A stretch of DNA of 64,000 nt, from positions 1,240,001-1,304,000 of the forward strand of contig JAACJK010000163.1 of NCBI GenBank assembly GCA_013368325.1, written 5' to 3'. Position numbers and translations under genes: made by a program. The notes under the pieces are model-generated. The model worked only from the letters and a program-made list of their open reading frames with translations. It had not been told where the DNA came from and did no database searches. The stretch is from Ephemerocybe angulata (lineage: Eukaryota; Basidiomycota; Agaricomycetes; Agaricales; Psathyrellaceae). Every line of letters begins with the position of its first letter. Position 1 is the first letter of the stretch. Of the stretch, positions 32,801 through 44,775 are shown in pieces.

Positions 32801-35197
32801 CAGGTTCAAAGCGCGTGTCCACCACAGGAATCCGGCATATTTCAGATGGTAGCTTTAACAGATCATTTGCGTTTCTACAATGAGCCGAGCCCTACGTCTC
32901 TAGCAGAAACGACTCCGAGGTCCACAGTCCAGGCTCCTGAGGCGGCTGCAGCAATCACAACCGGGGGTGCAGACTTGGATGACGAAGGAGAGGATGAGGA
33001 CGAGCTGGGCAAACTGATGGAGGATTCAGGTGAATCGGAATACCCGGAATATACAGACATGCTTCAAGCCGCTGCTTCGACATTGGCTGACGAAGACACC
33101 AAATCCGGCTCATTGAATGGTGCGCGTGCTAGTACTTCTATAACCATGGCTTTGTGGCTGATATATTACAGCGGTAGATCCAGATATTGTCCAGCTCGTG
33201 GATGATACCATCGCACGTTTGGAAGCAATAGTCTCGTCAACACCGACATCCGCCAACGAAGTCTACTCAAAAATCAAGAAGGACATTTTTCACGCCTTTC
33301 ACAGCTTACCTCTCTCTCGTACACACGGCGCTTCCGTTCCCTTCCTGCGCACCCTCCGCGATCACATCCTGCGTTGGGATCCTGAGGCCAGAAAACAAGT
33401 CGATAAAATCTGTAAAAAGGTTTTTAACCTTAGCTTCGAAGCAATGCTCGCACGCAACCCCCGCTGGATTACCAAACGTACACCGCGGTACATCCCTGCC
33501 CCGAGTGTCCTAGTCGCTGCAATCGAGCATGTGTACAGTGTATTCAGTAATGCAAAGGACGCCAAAACGGGTGAGGCTCTGTTCACGCCAGCTGTGTGGG
33601 AGAAGGCCAATTCGCTGCTGGAGCTTGCGCGGCTGGGGTACTTCTCCGATCTTGATGACGTCCCAATGTACGAGAAAGCCGGGTTTGACAATCATGGCCT
33701 TCAGCTGTGGAAATGCCTTCGCGGAACGAATAACGTCGAAGGTGGGCCACACGGGGATATATATCGCAAGTTTGGGGCGTTGAATGGTGAGTACAGCCGC
33801 TCTTATGAAGTGGACGGTAGCGCTTACTCTCCATTCTTGAAATAGCAGGCCCTCGATTCACTGGAAACTGTCTAACCGACCACCGGACATGGTACAACTT
33901 GCAGGTGCGCCGTCCCGTTGCTTGATATCGCGAGTTGCAATTGATCTTATGGTCCCGCAGGCCTGGGCGACACATTTATTCAACCTCGACTATGATTATC
34001 ACCACGACCTTCAGATGATTAATCGGACATCTTTTCTTCTAATGTATCTGTCGGACATGACTGGGGGCACCAAGTCGTACCGCGATTGGATTTGCGGTGA
34101 TCTCTACGAGGGAACGAAGGAAAAGTTTGGTGTATGTCCATTTCCAGGTAAGTGTCCTCACAGCTCATGCACAAGCTCCTTCTCATAAATTGACGGTGTC
34201 CTCTCTACTAGAGTCGCTTCGAATTCGCTACAAAATGGAGCCCTACAGTAATGAAGCACGCACCAAATTCAATAAGCTAAATGCCAACAACGACTGGCTT
34301 CGCAAACGTGAAAACCTCGCTCTCCCTGTCCTTCCCCCCACCACGTTAGCAGCGCATAAACACTTCTTCGACCTTGTTCGGACTGTAACCGGAGAGGTAG
34401 CGGCCGACGGAAAGAAAAAAGTCGACTTCACTGCCATAACCCAGAAGTGGAATGCAACTGCAGACGGCATCGAGAGAATGTATGTCACGCCGGAGGTTAT
34501 GGAAGCGTACTCAAAGTCATGGGATAAATCGAACAATATCCGGGCGTCACAAGAGCTGATATACGAAGCTATGGCGACAACCAAGCAGACCGCGCGCATC
34601 TTTGCAGCCGAGGACCAGCCTTTCCCTACGCGCCTCACAGGCTCGGCCACTCAGACTGAGCCCTCGCGCGGCGTCCGTGACCTCATGGATGGTTCTGCTA
34701 TCCCGGATACCATCGCCATCAGCATTCCGCCATCGATTTCACTTCCAGCCATGTTCTCCACCCCTCAGCCTCATATCCAGCCTTCGATTCTCCCATCAGC
34801 ATCCCAGCCATCGCTCACATCCGGCATGGCCCCAGTGCCCGGTCCAGGATCCACCTGGATGTCCCACTTCGCGCCGCAGCCAGTATTGCCAGACCCTTGG
34901 TCTCCACTCCCAATGACTACGTCGCCTTCCGTTGCCATATCCACGTCCAATTCAGCCTCGAGTGTCGATTCCCAGTCTCGCGTGCCAGGTTCGCTGAAGC
35001 GGCGTCACATTGTCCCAGAAGACAAAAGAAAGCGGTCAAAACTCAAGTCTTGTCGACGATGTCACACACCAGAGTGCCCCGGAAACAACAACATTGACCG
35101 CTGCCCCGTTCCGTGCACGGTTCCATGTAAGACGTGCCTTCGCACATCTGGCTGCAAAGGTGTGGACAACGGCCGTCGCTGCACGTTCAAGCCCTAA
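29870..35197 (+). CDS. large zinc-ribbon / DEDDy 3'-5' exonuclease protein of the element, copy 2
   Basis: Exon structure as in copy 1 shifted by 6,028 bp (first exon 29870-30014, last 34212-35197). All catalytic and Cys residues are retained and no frame is broken; Ala at residue 448 as in copies 1 and 4. Because the unit sits between two others, its transcription could start in its own 5' region or read through from the copy upstream. Confidence 0.85.
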
Positions 35198-35340
35198 GCC
35201 GGTATAGCTATATTCATTCTGGGATCCATTAGCATTATTAGTACACTATACTTGTCCCTATCTTGTATCTACGCACTCATAATTATGTTCTTGTGCTTTC
35301 ATTGTTCTCTTGTTCTGTCAGGGGAAGACCTTTCCAGTTT

Positions 35341-35358
35341 CGGCACCTCTCGGTGCCG
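35341..35358. promoter_or_regulatory. 3'-end hairpin of copy 2
   Basis: CGGCACC-TCTC-GGTGCCG, identical to copy 1. Confidence 0.75.
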
Positions 35359-35390
35359 GAATTCTTTTTTCGTCCTCTTTCCCCCTTCGT

Positions 35391-35445
35391 TACCCAGGTG
35401 AATGGCACCGAAACCAGTGCGGTTCAGCTTCCAATCACCTGGGTA
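35391..35445. other. tail-to-head junction of copies 2 and 3
   Basis: Same junction type as between copies 1 and 2 but without the extra base: GAAACC runs directly into AGTGCGG at 35415/35416, and the facing inverted repeats are 33 bp apart. Confidence 0.85.
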
Positions 35446-35622
35446 CGATAACATGCCGGCAAACGCCGAATGAAGGACGAAAGCCGTTTTTGTGAGCGTA
35501 CCTTTCGTGCTATAGCCCTATAATTTTGTACAGAGCTTTCTGGAACTACTCCGTACATTCTGTCCAATTTATGGTGCGATAACCCGATTGTAGACTGGTA
35601 GGGAGAGGCCAAGGCAGCGAAA

Positions 35623-35680
35623 CACGATAACATTAGGCGCGGCCGATAACCGGCCCGGTGTTATTGAACATGTTATCGTG
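35623..35680. promoter_or_regulatory. 58-bp palindrome with CGATAAC motifs, copy 3
   Basis: Same structure as in copy 1, offset by 12,055 bp. Confidence 0.75.
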
Positions 35681-35896
35681 CTTCACAGCCACCGTCAGGG
35701 TTTTGCAAAACGCGCTGACAATGTTCGACGCGTCTCTCCCTACGCGACTGGATTCGCAATCAAGGACGCGACGGTCCACTAGTTTCAGAGCTTGTCAGCC
35801 CACGCAAGACCGCCTGTTCAGCCCAACCGAGCACCAGCCTGAATCGTTCTGCCCTCCCCATCTCTCTCAATACCCATCATCTGAGTAGCAGCAAGA

Positions 35897-38800
35897 ATGG
35901 AGGCAAACGGTTCAGGTGCGCCAGTTCAACGAAAACGAGGACGTCCGAAGGGCTCAAAGGATGGACCTCGATTGCCAGGTGCACCGCCTAGGGGCAGGCC
36001 GAAGAAAACTGCCGTCGCTACTGGAGACAAGCAGGGACCGGGTAAGTGGTGGTTATCACTGGGCGCTTCCTTCCCGCTAATACGACCGGCACTTCACAGA
36101 CTACTCAGCTCACGGTGACTCCGATGACGAGTACGATGTCTCCTTCGGTGTCGACCTAACATCAGCGGAAGTGCATGCAGAGCTGAACAGTGTTCCGGCG
36201 CTTTCTGGGCTGACCGGAACTGGAAGGGCAGGTAAGCTACTTTCTACATTATTGATACAGCTCCTTGTGCTAATGCTTATCTAGCTTCACCTGAGCCACG
36301 GCCTGCTACCCCAATTGGACCCTCGAGCTCTCATACGTCCACCACCACAGCCTTGAGCGAGCGTGAGGCACTCGATGATGCAGTACAGAACACTCAATCA
36401 CGTACGTTTACCCCTCCGCTCCAGGACTTGTACCATATTGACCGGTCACCACGCATTGCGTAGGCGTCTTTTTTTCGACGAGGCTCGGAACTGCGACGTG
36501 TGAGGATGCCGACGACGAAGGAGGGGCTGACAGTGACAGTGGAGAAGATGAGGTTGACGATGCAACCCCCGCCGGAGGAACAGTGACTGATGATGCGAAA
36601 GGTGAGTCGTTAATCGTTCTCTGGGCATTCTAATAATCTCATTGCCTATGACAGCTTGGTTCCGCCAGCCTGCGTATATGTCGGATACTGTCTACGCCTG
36701 GTTTGGGGTCTATGTCAAGCCGTTGCTCCGTCGCAAGGCAGGTGTCAAGTTGGCGCGCCCGGTCACCTTTGAGACTCGCCAGTACGCCCCTGCCTCGATG
36801 TGGGTTGAACCTGGTGACCCGATATTCGCTTTATCGCGGCATAAGTTCGATCCCACTCGATTCCACCTCCCCCGTGTTTTCCTCTGGCTGCCTCATTTCT
36901 TTGCCGACCTTCTGTGCCCGCATTGCAAGAGAGTCGGCACCCTCGAGAAGAACGGTGCAACTCCTCCCCGCCGCATCATCGACGTTGAGGACAACTACTA
37001 CATCATCACCTGGCAGTACTTCTGCCGCTCTGGGTGCAAGTCTTACGTCGCTGGATGGTCTTCGCGATTGATGGACACTCTTCCACGCTGGCTGCGCCCG
37101 AGCTTTCCTGCAATTCTATCCAGCAAAAGCGGGCTTGATCGAAAGGTTGTGTCGCTTCTCCGTGTTGCCAACCAGCACAAGATGGGTCCCTCGGGTGTGC
37201 GATCCCTCCTCTTCGAACAACACACCCACCGTTTCAACCGCCTGTTGCTTCAATACCTCGAAGCAGCACTCGAGGTATCCCGCTTGCACGACTCCACCCA
37301 ATCCGGCATTCGACCGGGACAGCCGACCCTCCACTCCTTCCTCGCTGCTGGCCGAGTTCCTGACTTTGGTGACTTCGGCGATGTTCAGGGATATGGCGGC
37401 TTTGTCCCGAGTGCTAAGTATCTCACGTCCATGATGAACCGCGCCATAGAACTTGACGAGAACGTGGCAAACCAACACACCGCTCTTTTAGCGCCCGATC
37501 AAATTGCGATTGATGACTCGCACAAGGTACTCACTTTCTTCATCTGCTGTTCATCTCATTGACATCTGGTTCTAGATTACGAAGCATATTGCGAAGGATG
37601 GTGGGGTGCCGGTATTCCGTGCGCTGTGGACTTTGATGGACTCGAGATACATCCGGGCGCAGGTCTTGACTTTGACGAAGGCTCACGATGAAAGGATGGG
37701 GCCTCTGGCGGAGATGAGTAACTCAATGAGGCAGTATGGCTACCAGGAGCCTCCTATTGCATTCTCTGATGATCCATTGAAGGTATGACACTCTCAACTT
37801 TCATTCTTAAGATTTTGCTGATGCTTTGTGTAGGATAAAGCCATGCTTTTCAAGGCTTTTCCATCGCTCGCCGAAAATCTCAAGCCGGCTGCTGCTGCGC
37901 ATGGTCTCGAAGAACTGGTCCTTCCGAGATCGATTCGCACCACGGTTCTCGATAGCCCTTCCCTTATCGAAGCCACCATGTCCGCCCTCTTAAACCCATT
38001 GGACCTTGACCCCGCATCGACTCTCGTTCTGGGGTTTGATGCTGAGTGGAATATCAGCAAGACTACCGGCGTTTCGATTATTCAGCTGTACGCACAGTCC
38101 CAGCCAGAAGATATCTACATTATTCCTGTACGTTTCTGGATTGCGCTTCGCTTGGACTGAATTTTGATATACATATTGCATGTATTAGGTACATAGACTC
38201 AATGGACGGCTTCCTCCATCCTTGCTGCGGATTCTCGTCTCTCCCAATGTTTATAAGGTCGGAAGCGCCATCAAAGCAGACTTTACTCGCCTTAAGAAAC
38301 AGTTCCCCGTACTCGGAAAGCAGAAGTCCTTCAACCTCATCGACCTCAAGGAATACTGCATCCGACAGGGGCTGCTTGCACGAAACCGTACAGGGTCGCT
38401 TGATGCACTCGTCAAGCAATTAATGAACAAGTACCTCCCGAAGGAAGAGAGCTCGCGGAAATCGGAGGATTGGGAATGTTCCTCGCTTCCTGAAGAACTC
38501 CGGCTCTACGCTGCCCTGGATGTGTACGCAACATTGAAGGTGTACGAAGTTGCGAGTCAGCACACGGCGCCCGCCCTGATCGACACCAACACGCCTGCAG
38601 GAACGCGGGTAACACTTTACACGCAGGACGGTGGCCTTCCTATCGCCCATGGGTCTATATCTTCAATGCAACCATCATCGTTCCAAAACGTCCGCATTAA
38701 AGTGCCATCGAAGCGCCGCATTCTCATCGATGTCGACCATGTCCTGATGCCAACTGCCTCCGCCACCTTGCATCTACTTCCGCGCGAGAGAAGCGACAAG

Positions 38801-41224
38801 CACAATGCTGGGACATTCACCATTCGCCAGGTTCAAAGCGCGTGTCCACCACAGGAATCCGGCATATTTCAGATGGTAGCTTTAACAGATCATTTGCGTT
38901 TCTACAATGAGCCGAGCCCTACGTCTCTAGCAGAAACGACTCCGAGGTCCACAGTCCAGGCTCCTGAGGCGGCTGCAGCAATCACAACCGGGGGTGCAGA
39001 CTTGGATGACGAAGGAGAGGATGAGGACGAGCTGGGCAAACTGATGGAGGATTCAGGTGAATCGGAATACCCGGAATATACAGACATGCTTCAAGCCGCT
39101 GCTTCGACATTGGCTGACGAAGACACCAAATCCGGCTCATTGAATGGTGCGCGTGCTAGTACTTCTATAACCATGGCTTTGTGGCTGATATATTACAGCG
39201 GTAGATCCAGATATTGTCCAGCTCGTGGATGATACCATCGCACGTTTGGAAGCAATAGTCTCGTCAACACCGACATCCGCCAACGAAGTCTACTCAAAAA
39301 TCAAGAAGGACATTTTTCACGCCTTTCACAGCTTACCTCTCTCTCGTACACACGGCGCTTCCGTTCCCTTCCTGCGCACCCTCCGCGATCACATCCTGCG
39401 TTGGGATCCTGAGGCCAGAAAACAAGTCGATAAAATCTGTAAAAAGGTTTTTAACCTTAGCTTCGAAGCAATGCTCGCACGCAACCCCCGCTGGATTACC
39501 AAACGTACACCGCGGTACATCCCTGCCCCGAGTGTCCTAGTCGCTGCAATCGAGCATGTGTACAGTGTATTCAGTAATGCAAAGGACGCCAAAACGGGTG
39601 AGGCTCTGTTCACGCCAGCTGTGTGGGAGAAGGCCAATTCGCTGCTGGAGCTTGCGCGGCTGGGGTACTTCTCCGATCTTGATGACGTCCCAATGTACGA
39701 GAAAGCCGGGTTTGACAATCATGGCCTTCAGCTGTGGAAATGCCTTCGCGGAACGAATAACGTCGAAGGTGGGCCACACGGGGATATATATCGCAAGTTT
39801 GGGGCGTTGAATGGTGAGTACAGCCGCTCTTATGAAGTGGACGGTAGCGCTTACTCTCCATTCTTGAAATAGCAGGCCCTCGATTCACTGGAAACTGTCT
39901 AACCGACCACCGGACATGGTACAACTTGCAGGTGCGCCGTCCCGTTGCTTGATATCGCGAGTTGCAATTGATCTTATGGTCCCGCAGGCCTGGGCGACAC
40001 ATTTATTCAACCTCGACTATGATTATCACCACGACCTTCAGATGATTAATCGGACATCTTTTCTTCTAATGTATCTGTCGGACATGACTGGGGGCACCAA
40101 GTCGTACCGCGATTGGATTTGCGGTGATCTCTACGAGGGAACGAAGGAAAAGTTTGGTGTATGTCCATTTCCAGGTAAGTGTCCTCACAGCTCATGCACA
40201 AGCTCCTTCTCATAAATTGACGGTGTCCTCTCTACTAGAGTCGCTTCGAATTCGCTACAAAATGGAGCCCTACAGTAATGAAGCACGCACCAAATTCAAT
40301 AAGCTAAATGCCAACAACGACTGGCTTCGCAAACGTGAAAACCTCGCTCTCCCTGTCCTTCCCCCCACCACGTTAGCAGCGCATAAACACTTCTTCGACC
40401 TTGTTCGGACTGTAACCGGAGAGGTAGCGGCCGACGGAAAGAAAAAAGTCGACTTCACTGCCATAACCCAGAAGTGGAATGCAACTGCAGACGGCATCGA
40501 GAGAATGTATGTCACGCCGGAGGTTATGGAAGCGTACTCAAAGTCATGGGATAAATCGAACAATATCCGGGCGTCACAAGAGCTGATATACGAAGCTATG
40601 GCGACAACCAAGCAGACCGCGCGCATCTTTGCAGCCGAGGACCAGCCTTTCCCTACGCGCCTCACAGGCTCGGCCACTCAGACTGAGCCCTCGCGCGGCG
40701 TCCGTGACCTCATGGATGGTTCTGCTATCCCGGATACCATCGCCATCAGCATTCCGCCATCGATTTCACTTCCAGCCATGTTCTCCACCCCTCAGCCTCA
40801 TATCCAGCCTTCGATTCTCCCATCAGCATCCCAGCCATCGCTCACATCCGGCATGGCCCCAGTGCCCGGTCCAGGATCCACCTGGATGTCCCACTTCGCG
40901 CCGCAGCCAGTATTGCCAGACCCTTGGTCTCCACTCCCAATGACTACGTCGCCTTCCGTTGCCATATCCACGTCCAATTCAGCCTCGAGTGTCGATTCCC
41001 AGTCTCGCGTGCCAGGTTCGCTGAAGCGGCGTCACATTGTCCCAGAAGACAAAAGAAAGCGGTCAAAACTCAAGTCTTGTCGACGATGTCACACACCAGA
41101 GTGCCCCGGAAACAACAACATTGACCGCTGCCCCGTTCCGTGCACGGTTCCATGTAAGACGTGCCTTCGCACATCTGGCTGCAAAGGTGTGGACAACGGC
41201 CGTCGCTGCACGTTCAAGCCCTAA
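35897..41224 (+). CDS. large zinc-ribbon / DEDDy 3'-5' exonuclease protein of the element, copy 3
   Basis: Exon structure as in copy 1 shifted by 12,055 bp. The only coding change seen is Ala448Val, in the region between the zinc-ribbon and the exonuclease core (DENVANQH). All exonuclease and Cys residues are kept and the gene is intact. Val is the derived state, because copies 1, 2 and the inverted copy 4 all have Ala. Confidence 0.85.
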
Positions 41225-41367
41225 GCCGGTATAGCTATATTCATTCTGGGATCCATTAGCATTATTAGTACACTATACTTGTCCCTATCTTGTATCTACG
41301 CACTCATAATTATGTTCTTGTGCTTTCATTGTTCTCTTGTTCTGTCAGGGGAAGACCTTTCCAGTTT

Positions 41368-41385
41368 CGGCACCTCTCGGTGCCG
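41368..41385. promoter_or_regulatory. 3'-end hairpin of copy 3
   Basis: CGGCACC-TCTC-GGTGCCG, identical to copy 1. Confidence 0.75.
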
Positions 41386-41442
41386 GAATTCTTTTTTCGT
41401 CCTCTTTCCCCCTTCGTTACCCAGGTGAATGGCACCGAAACC

Positions 41443-42479
41443 TCAAGTGCAGATTCACAGAATGTCTAGGATATCTGATCGACTTGCTGGAGCAAAACAA
41501 ACCCAAAGGCCCACAACCATGGAGGCTCCTCGAATCACTGGCGTTGACCTTCGCCCACCGACGTGGACAAGATTACTTTGACATCGATCCCATTCTCCTC
41601 CGCCTCCCCCAAGTCGAAACGTTTGAACTACGACTCCCTCCTCAATGTAAAGTTGATGCAATCGGCGAACTTACTATCCCCACCAACTTCTTCGCACACC
41701 TCACAGCACTCACTCTGGCTTGCGATCTCAACCAAGCAACGCCGCTTACCATATTAGCCGCTTGCGTCAACTTGGAGACGCTGACGGTAGACATGCTTGC
41801 CACCGACTCCGACACCTTCGTCCAGTTCGCGAAAAAAGGCAAAAAGTCCGTATGCCTTCCAAAAGTCCATACTCTCCGGTTACGGCGTCTGCATCCCCGA
41901 AATGTTGATATCTTGGACGTATTCTACCTGCCCTCCCTCTATGAGTTGGACGTCAACATGCAGATGAAGCACGTCGCTGTCTCTTCTTGCGACGGCCGAC
42001 TCACGATACCACATGCTTTCTACGACCTCGTCGCGAACCTGTCCATTCAACATCAAGCGTACCTTGAACGCCTCCGCATCCGGGGTGCCATAGTCCCCAG
42101 CGAAGAATGGCACCTCTTTTCCGAATTCCTTGGCAACATGTGTCGTTTGACCCATTTGACAATGGACGGAGTTGACTTCTCTTCTGCTGTATTCCAGAAA
42201 TCGACGGAGAGGTACGCTCTCGGCCGCCTTGAGGTTCTCGAGTTATTGCAACTTCCCCCCACCTTTTCTCCCCTGATGGTGTATGCTTTCATCGAACGAC
42301 GACAGAACATGCCGTTTTACGGAAAAACGGATTCTCTCAAACAAGTCGTACTAGCATACAGGAAGGAACTCGGAGGCTCATACCTCCAAGTCATGGACGG
42401 AGTTCGGAAGGAGTTTAGGGAGAAGTACGCGGTTGATGTTAGCCTCACCACTGAGACATGGCGAGCTGAGTGTCCTTAG
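41443..42479 (+). pseudogene. F-box gene lacking its 5' half at the array border
   Basis: From the first codon after the element (AAG TGC..., KCRFTECLGYLIDLL) the sequence aligns with the internal part of the neighbouring F-box paralog (KCTQCLGYLLDIM), continuing through LPQVETFELRLP, LTVDMLATDSDTFVQ and LTHLTMDGVDF to a stop at 42479. The F-box and about 155 N-terminal residues are absent and are not found on the other side of the array. The open frame continues upstream into the element 3' end, but I see no in-frame ATG there, so no normal product is expected. Its 3' flank shares blocks with that of the next gene, showing that the two arose by tandem duplication. Confidence 0.85.
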
Positions 42480-42650
42480 CTCTTGTAACGATATAGATCC
42501 CTGGCAAATCCTTTCTATGCGTATCATACCATGCAAGACCCAGTGCATCAGTGTTTTTTGGACTGTTCGTTCTTGCTACTTAGATGGTTGCGATAGACAC
42601 TAAAGGATAAATGCTAATGTGGATAATCGAAATAGAACCTGTCCAATGCC

Positions 42651-42702
42651 TGTCCATTGTCCATGCAAGAATAAATCGACTGACGTCCATCAGAGTACCA
42701 CC
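42651..42702. repeat. duplicated 3' flank block, member 1
   Basis: A 22-bp block at 42651-42672 (TGTCCATTGTCCATGCAAGA plus AT) and a nearby GTCCATCAGAGTACCACC recur after the next F-box gene at 44725-44775. This marks the ends of a tandem gene duplication. Confidence 0.75.
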
Positions 42703-42835
42703 CATAGAGGGATCGGTTATACAGGTATAAGATTAGACCTGGTCAAGCCTGGTCATCAAAGCGGCATTTGAAAATTGAGCCCACTGGAAGGACTGCGTCA
42801 AGCCGAACCTTTGCCACTTTCCCTCACTCACTTCC

Positions 42836-44593
42836 ATGGAACAGCACCAAACTTCCATATATGCGGGCGATATCCAGCAAGCTGGTGCGACAGCGGTTGG
42901 AGACAACCTCCAAAGTTCCAACCCACCCACTCTACCTCGCCCTTTGCCGTTGAACATCCTCGGTCGAATCTTCCTCTATGCTCTTGCCACCTCCTCTCAC
43001 AAAGCAAAGAAGGACTTGATCAATCTCTGCCTAGTCTGCAAACTTTGGAAAGATGCGGCCTATCGGACCCAAAGCTTGTGGAACCCCATCGAAATCAATC
43101 TCTGGGGACGCATTACACCTCAATTATACGACACAGCTGTCTCTTGGCTCACTCGCTCTGCGAGAGCGTCAAGGACACTTGTCGTCAGAACCGAATATAC
43201 CCGCGACGACTGCCCAGAACCAGGCCATTGCGCATTGGCCGACCCCCTGTTGGCGAAACTTCTTACTGTAGGGCCGGCCTTGGACAACCTTCATATCGAC
43301 AGCAAGTGCACACAATGCCTTGGCTATCTCCTTGACATCATGGACTCGCCGGGGGTTAGGTTCACTAATTTATATGGGAGACCTTGGGATTCGCTCAAGT
43401 CTCTGGGGCTTACCTTTAGGAAGATCAAGGTTCCATTCGTCCCTGAACCTGTACCCCACAAGAAAAGGTTGCGTCGCAGTTGCAAGCATTCCGGGGATCT
43501 TTTCGCGAGTCGAACTCGATGGGACAGCGATGAAGATTCTGAAGAAATGTACGAAGACCATATCCTTTGCCGCCTCCCAAAAGTGGAGAACTTTGAACTG
43601 CACCTTCCTGATGACTACGAAACCCGGATGGTCGATAATATTGTCATTCCCGACGAATCAGAATACTTCTCGACAGTCAAGAATTTTACCCTCAAATGCG
43701 AATGGCGCCAATACACCGTAATCGCACTTCTACAAGCATGCTACCATGTTCAAGTTTTGACTGTTGACCTCATGGGGAAGGACACGGACACGTTCGTGCA
43801 AATGCCAGATCTGGCAGAACCCTTTTCTCCGCCCGACCTGCATACCCTCCGGCTGCGAAACATTCACCCGCACAACATCGGTATTGTCAACTCCTTCGAC
43901 CCTTACTCCTTGGCCGAATTGGACATTGCCTTCAGCGGACCGGAAGAGGACGAAGATTGCGAGAAACTTGTTATCCCAGAAGTCTTCTATGGCTACGTGA
44001 AAAAGCTGTCCGAGTCTACAGAACACGGCATCAAACGACTTCGAATCCGTTCGGTTTACGTGTCTGAGTCGGAGGATGACTGGGGACCATTGTTCGAACT
44101 TCTCCAGAACTTGCCGGAGCTGACGCACCTCACCTTGGACAAGATGCACATTTCGGCCTCTGTCCTCAAGGAAATCATTTGCTCTGGCAAGCTCACCTCA
44201 CTCAAGCGACTTGAAGTGCTCGAACTTCGCCGCATCCCCGCCGACCTTTCTCTACTCGCACTCTGCGCAGAAATTGATAGCTCGCGCGGTGATGACGGAG
44301 CTGCGGCCAATTCTCTACCCCCTCTGCCAAGCACTCTCAAGAAGATCATTGTTTCGCGTGAAGTGGAGGACGAGGATGCACTCTGTCAAGAAATGGAAGC
44401 CGTAGAAAGGAGTTTCAAAGAACTTCTCAACGTCGAAGTCGTGTTCGTCTACGAGCCACGGGAAGCGCGGCAGCTCCACCTAAATGCGTCTCATACACCC
44501 ACAGTGTCGCTGCATGAAAATGTATGTCTCGTCTTTGACACCTCGTATCACATTGACTCTCTGACGTTGTTCCTGTCCCCAGGATACGATTGA
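42836..44593 (+). CDS. F-box protein, intact duplicate of the truncated gene
   Basis: 585 aa as one exon, from the ATG at 42836. The F-box covers about residues 39-75 (PLPLNILGRIFLYALATSS, NLCLVCKLWKDAAY), followed by the region missing in the truncated neighbour and then Leu-rich segments (LDNLHID, LHTLRLRNIHPHN, LTHLTLDKMHIS, LEVLELRRIPADL). It is probably a substrate receptor of an SCF ubiquitin ligase with unknown target. Alternative 3' end: a strong donor (AAT|GTATGT near 44522) and acceptor (CCCCAG, 44582) would replace the last residues with DTIEALSPAHLALLMSLSS and a stop at about 44660. Sequence alone does not decide between the two. Confidence 0.8.
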   Translation: MEQHQTSIYAGDIQQAGATAVGDNLQSSNPPTLPRPLPLNILGRIFLYALATSSHKAKKDLINLCLVCKLWKDAAYRTQSLWNPIEINLWGRITPQLYDTAVSWLTRSARASRTLVVRTEYTRDDCPEPGHCALADPLLAKLLTVGPALDNLHIDSKCTQCLGYLLDIMDSPGVRFTNLYGRPWDSLKSLGLTFRKIKVPFVPEPVPHKKRLRRSCKHSGDLFASRTRWDSDEDSEEMYEDHILCRLPKVENFELHLPDDYETRMVDNIVIPDESEYFSTVKNFTLKCEWRQYTVIALLQACYHVQVLTVDLMGKDTDTFVQMPDLAEPFSPPDLHTLRLRNIHPHNIGIVNSFDPYSLAELDIAFSGPEEDEDCEKLVIPEVFYGYVKKLSESTEHGIKRLRIRSVYVSESEDDWGPLFELLQNLPELTHLTLDKMHISASVLKEIICSGKLTSLKRLEVLELRRIPADLSLLALCAEIDSSRGDDGAAANSLPPLPSTLKKIIVSREVEDEDALCQEMEAVERSFKELLNVEVVFVYEPREARQLHLNASHTPTVSLHENVCLVFDTSYHIDSLTLFLSPGYD

Positions 44594-44724
44594 AGCACTC
44601 TCTCCTGCCCACCTTGCTCTGCTCATGTCTCTTTCATCAGCGTTCAGGGGGTTGCCTTAGTGTCTGCCTTCTCCTTTCGATTGCAATAATAAATACGAAG
44701 AATGCTAATGCGTATAATAGAAGT

Positions 44725-44775
44725 TGTCCATTGTCCATGCAAGAATCAGTATCAATGTCCATCAGAGTGCCACCA
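44725..44775. repeat. duplicated 3' flank block, member 2
   Basis: Counterpart of 42651-42702; the two blocks lie about 2.07 kb apart. Confidence 0.75.

Larger units (their letters stand above)
29389..35415 (+). mobile_element. DEDDy-exonuclease element, copy 2
   Basis: 6,027 bp, with no base difference from copy 1 found by reading and identical translated frames throughout. Both ends lie inside the array, so it has no chromosomal flank. Confidence 0.92.
23361..41442 (+). repeat. head-to-tail array of three 6,027-bp element copies
   Basis: Three units occupy 23361-29387, 29389-35415 and 35416-41442. Each is exactly 6,027 bp. One extra A (29388) separates units 1 and 2; units 2 and 3 abut directly. 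Reading the three units I found one difference, C to T at 37465 in unit 3 (Ala448Val). No target-site duplication lies between units. The left border follows ...GTCACAT and the right border runs straight into the interior of an F-box coding region. Confidence 0.95.
35416..41442 (+). mobile_element. DEDDy-exonuclease element, copy 3
   Basis: 6,027 bp, differing from the others by T instead of C at 37465. Its 3' end GAAACC is followed at once by TCAAGTGCAG, which aligns with coding sequence of the neighbouring F-box paralog. Confidence 0.92.

Noticed and set aside
23361..41442. Pure assembly duplication
   Set aside because: Not excluded, but a base change specific to copy 3, different junctions (one extra A in one of two) and a separate inverted copy with its own flank argue for real copies.
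41337..42479. A chimeric element-F-box protein reading from the element 3' end
   Set aside because: The frame is open through the border, but no in-frame ATG was found in the element part, so translation of a fusion is unsupported.
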